Positions 57,483 to 64,000 of a stretch of 64,000 bases of DNA are shown in pieces. Position 1 is the first letter of the stretch, and every line of letters starts with the position of its first letter. The notes below the pieces were generated by a model. That model was given only the letters and a program-made list of their open reading frames with translations. It had not been told where the DNA came from and did not search any database. Made by a program: the position numbers and the translations under genes. The DNA is from Syngnathus acus (lineage: Eukaryota > Chordata > Actinopteri > Syngnathiformes > Syngnathidae), in NCBI RefSeq assembly GCF_901709675.1, contig NC_051088.1:17658693-17722692 (forward strand). Direction: 5' to 3'.

Positions 57483-59372
57483 AGAGGTTCGCTCTTGATT
57501 CCTCGCGGTATTTTAAAGAATAGTGTGACGTATTGGACACGTCTGTGGTAGCATTTGAACTGATCATGTCAAATGATAAATGCTGCCCATGGGAAAGGTT
57601 CTACTCTGTTTGCTTACTCTAGATGTTGATCCTAATATGCCCTATCCTCACCTTTGATGTGCTTTACTAATATTCACAGTCTACACATATGGTCAGTGTT
57701 ACAAAGCTGGAAAAAGATTTAAATCACCCGTGAGAGCACAGTCTGGTCTCTGTTTAAGTTCAGGTGCTAACCTCCAATGTTACATGTAGACAGGATTCGA
57801 AACTACCTTAGTTTGAGCACCAGCCACAAGCTACTTTCTAAAGAAATAATTTCCACTAGCCATTTTTTTGAAAACTTTAACTCTTTTTAGACTTAAGCGA
57901 ATATTTGCGACCTTGATTGAATCCTGATGAGAACGCAACATTTGCTGCCTTCGAACATACTCGCAATTGGCTTTAAGCCCCTATTCCACTGAGTGGCCAA
58001 CATGTTCAAAATTTCCTTGACAAAAGAAACATCCCGAAAAGTGTTGGCGAACGTTTTGCCATCATACGACCTTGAATGAACCCTGACAAACTCTGACGCG
58101 AGCGTATTGGGCGGCGCAAGGTCATTATCCCCTACGTATAAAATCTCATTTCCAGTGTGTCTAGCTGGGTTTTCTCCTAGAAGTCTAACAAAACCTGGCA
58201 CCCACTTGAGCAAAAATTAACTGCCTTTCAAAAACCCTTCACAGATGCCAGAATGATGCACGTTCACAACAACATTCATCAGGGGGAAATGCCAACAAAA
58301 TTGCGAATTGCTACATGTATCACTGGCCAAACTCAGTTTTTTATTGTCCGCACCTGTCAAAATGAATTTCAACCCATTTTGGTGTTTTTGTGGGTATAGA
58401 TTTAGAACCCTGCCAAATTGTGTTCAAATATCAGGGTTTATTTAAATGCTTTTTTTATAATGCATAAAAGCCGACTAATCCGCTCTGAAGGCATTGTGTT
58501 TTCTCCTACTAGCAGCAAACATGCAACAAAAAAAAAGCTGCTCTCCAACAAATTTACTTGCACAATAAAATGCTATTGTTGGGCCCTGATGTAGTTGCTA
58601 ATGGTTACAATTTTTGGTAGGCATTCAAAGCTGATCTTTTACACACGTTAAAGCCATAAATTGTCTTCTGCGCTGAGGGGAAATACTGTATATGTATTCA
58701 GATTGACGTTCAAAGCAAAGGATTCTGAGCATTTTCCATTTAACCGAAAGGTGTGACGATATTCTAAACTTATGTACACACAAGAACTTTTAATTCCGAT
58801 TTGAGCGTGAAGACTTTATCATTTTCTTCCAGCAACCAAAGTCCTGTGTCAGAACAGGGCCTGAACCTATGCAAGCTCATCCATACAGTCAACCCTTCTG
58901 AAATGTGAAAAATGTAAACATTTATTTCCTCTTGAGCTTTGCACCCAACTGAGTGAACGTGTATGGAACGTGATACGGCACGCTTATTTTTTTTATTTTT
59001 TTTTATTCTGAGCATTAACATTGCATCAAACTGCACAGTAGGCTTACTGTCCTGTCCACATACGCTTGGTTGGGTGAACAATGCCTACTTGAGTTCCAAG
59101 CATCTTCAACCCTGCAGGCATTAAAGTTGCAGCATTCATTATGCTTTCTGTTTATGATGTCGGTCTAGTTGAGTCGTGATATTGTCTGTTCAGTGATCAT
59201 CCCTGTGACATGACACATCCAGAACCTAGTATACATTAAAATATGGACTATGAAAACATACTGGTCCCGTCACGTTATTTGATTACTCTGTAGTACCATA
59301 GAAAATACTTAGATGAAAAGGAGATACATTTATGAACAACTTAAAGTTTTCAGGTACACATAATTTCACTTG
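57483..59372. other. osbpl2 3' UTR or spacer
   Basis: About 1.9 kb with no coding signal. It includes a dispersed repeat similar to the 5735-5805 stretch (around 58015-58090, shared gaccttgaatgaaccct). Confidence 0.5.
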
Positions 59373-59583
59373 ACATATATAAGACATTATATATCTGCAC
59401 TTTGTTTATCTAAGTGGCGTATTATTGTATTTGTGGAATACCTTACAATAAAACCATTAACATATATAATTTTTAAATTTTAATTGATAAATGTAAACAT
59501 ATATAAGACTTTATATATCTGCACTTTGTTTATCCAAGTGGTGTATTATTGTATTTGTGGAATACCTTACAATAAAACCATTA
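59373..59583 (+). repeat. Tandem duplication, 124-bp period, each copy with a poly(A) signal
   Basis: Two 87-bp units, 59373-59459 and 59497-59583, differ at only about 3 positions (gacattat/gactttat, tctaag/tccaag, ggcgt/ggtgt). Each ends ccttacaataaaaccatta, so AATAAA occurs at 59447-59452 and 59571-59576. They may be duplicated distal poly(A) sites of osbpl2. Confidence 0.9.
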
Positions 59584-59639
59584 CAATTTCGATTAAGGCG
59601 CATTGATTGTGGCGACCACTGAGAAACACCAAACTGTCC

Positions 59640-60183
59640 ACCTAATAATGAGATGAGCAAAGCCAATCACAGTTAAGCACGTGACCATATTCTCCAATTG
59701 CAATCTTTCTTACTCAACTGGCGTCTCCACCATTCACACTGAAGCAAGTGACCGTCTAAAGCCAATCATAATCGAGCTTGTTCACAACTGCCACACTTCC
59801 GATTTTGATAACGCACAAGAACCGTAAGTACAAATCTCTTACTTTTTAACATTCTTTTATCATTTTCCCACAACACAATGTCGTTTGTTACACTTTTTAG
59901 AATGTGACACGAATATGATACTTTACGTTGTAAACACTGAGCCGAAAACAGTCGTCTGGCTTCAAAGATGCAGCGTCATCCTGTGAGAGTAGACGACAAT
60001 TAGCCAGAATATTGGAAAGCAAACAGGCTATCAGTACAATACGTGCTAAAGAAAGGGAAAATCACATTCATTTTTATCATCAATTATTTTAAATGTAATT
60101 TCTGGTAAACACGTAAGAGCGTTTTCCCGTCTTCTGTACCCCGCAGAAGTCGTCGTCTTGTCTTCAACATCACCATCATCATT
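59640..60183 (+). promoter_or_regulatory. adrm1 promoter and 5' UTR
   Basis: Two CCAAT boxes (59663-59667 and 59762-59766) and a CACGTG E-box (59678-59683). A likely non-coding first exon ends at 59823 (aagaacc|gtaagt). The next exon starts at 60147 after an excellent acceptor (tgtaccccgcag), 37 nt before the start codon. Confidence 0.55.
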
Positions 60184-63100
60184 ATGGCTTCTGGAGCTTT
60201 GTTCCCCAGCATGGTATCTGGCACTCGTGGCTCCTCCAGCAAGTACCTGGTGGAGTTTCGAGCTGGTAAGATGACCATGAAGGGCAGCACGGTGACGCCC
60301 GACAAGCGCAAAGGTCAAGTCTACATCCAGCAGACGGACGACTCCCTCATCCATTTCTGCTGGAAGGATCGCACCACCGGCAATGTGGACGATGTACGTG
60401 GGTGCTCTTTGGGAACATGTTTTCAAGATTTATCTTTCGATAGACTTTTACTGGCACCTGATCATCCACTGTAGTGACCAACGGAAAGACTCACGTATAC
60501 CAAACACCGCTTTTGAACAGCTGTCTTATGTTGTAGCTAATGCATGAAAGGATTTTCATTTTGGCCATCTGTTCAATTGCAGGACCTGATCATCTTCCCC
60601 GATGACTGCGAATTCAAACGGGTCAGCCAGTGCACCACCGGACGTGTCTATGTGCTAAAGTTCAAAGCTGGCTCCAAAAGACTTTTCTTCTGGATGCAGG
60701 TATACTGCCTGGTGGTTTGAACCCCCCCCTCCCCCCAACACGTTACAGAAAAGTCTGTTTGGATTTCAGGAGGCTAAGACTGACAAGGATGAGGAGTACT
60801 GTCGCAAAGTGAACGAGTATCTCAACAACCCGCCCATGCCTGGCGCACTGGGTAGCGGCAGCAGTGGAGGACATGATCTGTCCGCTCTTGGAGGTAACGC
60901 ACATGCATTAGCACAAGTCAACGTCATCATTATTGTTGCGCAATGTCCAATTAAACAATACTCATATAAAGTTAGGAGTGGGTGTTATGGCAAAAGAGGG
61001 GAAAAAAAATACATTTAATATCGTCAGGTCTTCATATTTTGGCAGTTTAAAAACATTTGTGACATTCTCTGCTCTTGTGTAAAGGCGAGGGTGGTCTGCA
61101 GAGCCTTCTGGGTAATATGAGCCACAACCAGCTCATGCAACTGATCGGACCAGCCGGACTCGGCGGCATCGGTACGTATGATGGCGCTTGAGTGATGCCG
61201 GGAGTATTTCGTGATGTTGATTGACAAACGGCGCTGTCGGTCCCAATCGCAGGCGGTCTTGGCGCACTCGCCGGCCCAGGGTTAGCTAACCTCTTGGGCA
61301 GCAGTAGCAGCAGCAGCAGTAGCGTTCCAGCTGCCAGCAACTCCTCCACGAGGTGTCCAAACTTCATATCCAAATATTTTTTTAGAATGGGATTATGTCG
61401 ATAAAAGGATGCTGAAAGACCTTTTTGTCCTCCATCGTCTGGCAGCCAATCTACTGTGGTCACGCCCACCTCGACCTCCGCCACCAGTCGCCTCGGCTCC
61501 TCTCAGACATCTACCGTGCCTGTCAACCCGTCCGCCGCCACTGCAGCCTCCCCGCCTGCGAGCACCCCGCCCACGCCCACACCTGCTGCGTCGTCCTTGG
61601 CTGCAGCGGCGGGGGCTGCAGCAAGTAACCCCACGCAGCCCATCCAGCTGAGAGACCTGCAGAGCATCCTGGCGACCATGAATGTGCCTGCCGGTGGCAC
61701 AGGAGGTAGGAAGGTCAACGTAGTACCTGAATTGCATCACGGCAAAGGGCGTGTGTGTATGCTGCAACCCCCACTAATCAAACCAAAACATTTTTTATGA
61801 AATAAGAGATCAACTTTATTGCCCCAGTTGGGAAAACAATTACATACGTTTGATTGTTGTTTAACTCTTTGACTGGCATCCCTTTTCAAAGCAGAGGTCC
61901 CCTTGTTGTTTTACATCGTTTTGACAGGTTTTTAGAGAGACCATTTTTTTTCTTCTGTGACAATATAAGCACAACCTACCAAAAGAAAGAAGACTCTCTT
62001 CTTTCACTTGAAATAATATTGTTATTAGTATTTCTTCTCTTTTGTAATCTGCTGTAGAACATGGATTGGTTTCAGCAAAAACAGCAGTTTCTTCGCAAAC
62101 AAGCAGAGACAATACAATGTTATTTAGATCGTGCTTTCACAACAGCTGTCGCCGTAACAAAGCGCTATACAGAATATGTAAAGTAACAATACAACAAAAC
62201 ACATCTCATAAAACATTGGCAATACTACAAGCATTCATCTAAGATAGAAGAAATGCAGGTGGCCGTCAGACTGGGAAAGAAAAGCCAATGCCATTGTAAG
62301 CCCAGTTTGTTTCCCACAGTGGACCTAGCTACTGCCCTGACTCCAGAGGTGATGGCTCCTATCCTGGCCAACCCTGAGGTGCAGCAGAGGCTTCTTCCTT
62401 TCCTCCCCAGTGGGGAGTCACTGCTCCAGAGCACAGACGAGCTCCACAACACGCTCAGCTCACCGCAGTTTCAGCAGGCAAGTTCACTTTATATTTAAGC
62501 AGTTCAGACCCTCTTATAGGCTTTTTAACTTACACCTGAGTAATTTTAATCTTTTTAATTTGGGTATAACGCAAGCATCCAGTGTAACAACTTGCAATCA
62601 AACTTTTATTGATAATGTGAAATTTTTTCCAAGAATTAAAGAAAAGCATTTTCATTTTGGTGTCTTTGAAATTGTAACTAAAGAAATATAACTATAATCG
62701 GACAGGTTGGTTGTAGATAGTGGTTGGTGGAAGGGAGGGGGGGGGGTTCGCATTTTAAGGCCCACCAACTTGGCTTGTGCAATCACAAAACTTGAAAACA
62801 AAAAAGTCCCAGATTTATTTGCACAAAATTGACAGCAGAGGGCAGTGTATCACTTTTCAGTTGGTCGACTCGGTGTCCCAAAAAGACCTACATTTGCTGG
62901 GAATACTCTGAGGTTCTTGTTTGCAAACTGTCACATACTATGGCATTATGTTGAAATGTTTACAGTCCAGTTACATCCCTGACAAATTTGGCCTAAAGAG
63001 GAAGTCAACGTTAACATTTTCTGTGCAGCCCAACTATTGACCAGTTGGTTATTGCAGTTCTAGTACAAAATAGTACCGTATTTTCCGCATCATAAGGTGC

Positions 63101-63900
63101 TTCAATTTGTTACGCTTTCCGGAAAGCTTGAATTGTGCCTCATAAGCATGACTCTTTGGAAATGCCGTTTTAGAGGGTCCTAATGCTGTTTGCTTTGCCT
63201 AAACTGGTGGTATTTATCAATGGTAGCAGAGGTACGTACTCTACGTATTACGTACAATTCTATGATTGGTGTACCGCCCCGGTCTACGTATTTTAATGTC
63301 CTCTGATTGGTTCATTGGGTCAACATATTGCATCCTTGTCCTGTGGAGGCAGCCACACGACAACGTTTACAGTTTTTGGAGTTCGGTCCACACAAAAGAT
63401 GTACCTCATTAAAAGCCGCACCTTCGGTTTTTGATAAAACAAAAGACTTCTAAGTGCGCCTTATGGTGTGGAAAATACGATAATTGTCAGGGGGGCATCC
63501 TAAAGATGAGTAGACGTTCTCTCTGGGAAAAACTTCTTTAATTTTCTTGCCGCATCATGAATGAGAGGCAAACGGCAGAGTTTTCATAATTCATAATAAT
63601 AAACATTTAAAGCGCACTAGCTGGCTAATTTACTATTCACATCCACCCCTGGGTTGACCTTCACATTCAGTCTGAATGTAGTTTCCCCCCCTCCTTTATT
63701 AATAAAGAAATACTTTTAAGAAAATAATAAAAATATGAAATATCAGAATGAAAACCAAGTTAAATGATCATGTCCTCTATGTATTTGTTCCCTTCAGGCC
63801 ATGAGCATGTTTAGCAGTGCTCTGGCATCAGGGCAGTTGGGGCCACTGATGAACCAGTTCGGGTTACCCACAGAGGCTGTGGATGCTGCCAACAATGGAG
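60184..63900 (+). CDS. adrm1: Proteasomal ubiquitin receptor ADRM1/Rpn13, 3' partial
   Basis: Subunit of the 19S proteasome cap: its N-terminal Pru domain binds Rpn2 and ubiquitin, and its C-terminal DEUBAD domain recruits the deubiquitinase UCHL5. Exons in the window: 60184-60393, 60583-60699, 60770-60893, 61085-61171, 61253-61352, 61446-61705, 62320-62477, 63798-63900; phases close, 386 residues so far (human 407), the last exon lying beyond the edge. Pru domain about 17-130 ([59 protein letters not shown]). A Ser/Ala/Pro-rich linker includes a poly-Ser run coded by AGC/AGT repeats. The DEUBAD begins near [13 protein letters not shown] and continues through [24 protein letters not shown]. 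The intron after 62477 has a GC donor (cag|gcaagt) paired with a normal ttcag acceptor. Confidence 0.96.
61706..62319. other. adrm1 intron 6, no feature seen
   Basis: 614 bp, AT-rich, with no recognised repeat or exon. Confidence 0.5.
62478..63797 (+). other. Non-canonical GC-AG intron of adrm1
   Basis: The donor cag|gcaagt is a perfect U1 match except for the T to C at +2, as typical of GC-AG introns. The acceptor is cccttcag at 63797. Splicing here is required to join FQQ to AMSMFSSAL in frame. The intron contains a G-rich run (62736-62749) and a MITE. Confidence 0.9.
63076..63480. mobile_element. Tc1/mariner-type MITE in the adrm1 GC-AG intron
   Basis: Terminal inverted repeats ccgtattttccgcatcataaggtgc and, read in reverse from the right, tcgtattttccacaccataaggcgc. 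TA flanks at 63074-63075 and 63481-63482. 405 bp, no transposase. The accgtattttccgc...taaggcgc end is a widespread vertebrate and fish repeat terminus. Confidence 0.8.
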
Positions 63901-64000
63901 GTCAGTGACTTTCACACACATCACACTTGATCACTGCTAGGGATTAGTAGTAACACGCTTCCGTCAGCAGTATTAACAGAGTGTAGTTAGGCAAGAAGAA

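Overview
The window is a stretch of a vertebrate nuclear genome, most likely a ray-finned (teleost) fish. The genes are split into many short exons with GT-AG introns, their products match vertebrate families, and the introns and spacers hold a fish-type repeat set: hAT and Tc1/mariner elements and MITEs, a tRNA-derived SINE with a TTAACTTTAACTT tail, a truncated L2-like LINE, and a Gypsy-type solo LTR. I cannot name the species. I see no bacterial or viral genes, operons, CRISPR arrays or phage modules.

Layout. 1-4860 (+): all but exon 1 of a WASP gene (was), an Arp2/3 activator. 6361-15829 (-): a complete class 3 semaphorin (closest by memory to SEMA3G), convergent with was. 15830-26534: a gene-poor spacer of about 10.7 kb, with a possible semaphorin 5' UTR exon and possible non-coding regulatory blocks. 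26535-30243 (-): a TSPY-like/NAP-family gene with introns (TSPYL2-like). 30771-32001: a broken Tc1 transposon with a hAT MITE inserted in it. 32959-36154 (+): a PPP1R3-type glycogen-targeting subunit of protein phosphatase 1. 37880-40754 (-): a gametocyte-specific-factor-like gene (gtsf1/gtsf1l) with two CHHC zinc fingers. 43312-51103 (-): a SOGA/MTCL-family coiled-coil gene. 52304-57475 (+): osbpl2. 60184-63900 (+): adrm1 (proteasome ubiquitin receptor Rpn13), running off the right edge.

I built exon structures by joining GT-AG exons and checking that the codon phase closes at every junction. It does for all eight genes. Predicted lengths are: was at least 471 aa (exon 1 missing), semaphorin 748 aa, TSPY-like 552 aa, PPP1R3-like 343 aa, GTSF1-like 171 aa, MTCL/SOGA 1195 aa, OSBPL2 463 aa and ADRM1 at least 386 aa. 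The only non-canonical intron is a GC-AG intron in adrm1.

These are unrelated housekeeping, signalling and germline genes and do not form one pathway. From memory of the human map, osbpl2 and adrm1 are neighbours on 20q13.33 and GTSF1L and SOGA1/MTCL2 are also on 20q, whereas WAS and TSPYL2 are on Xp11. The window may therefore join two ancestral blocks, with the transposon-rich 30.7-32.2 kb stretch between them.

I found no undescribed multi-gene system. The most interesting signals are: a solo LTR directly behind gtsf1l that appears to supply its poly(A) signal; was splice acceptors whose polypyrimidine tracts are microsatellites; a WASP with Phe at the regulatory tyrosine position; nested transposons with readable target-site duplications; and a tandemly duplicated poly(A)-signal unit downstream of osbpl2.
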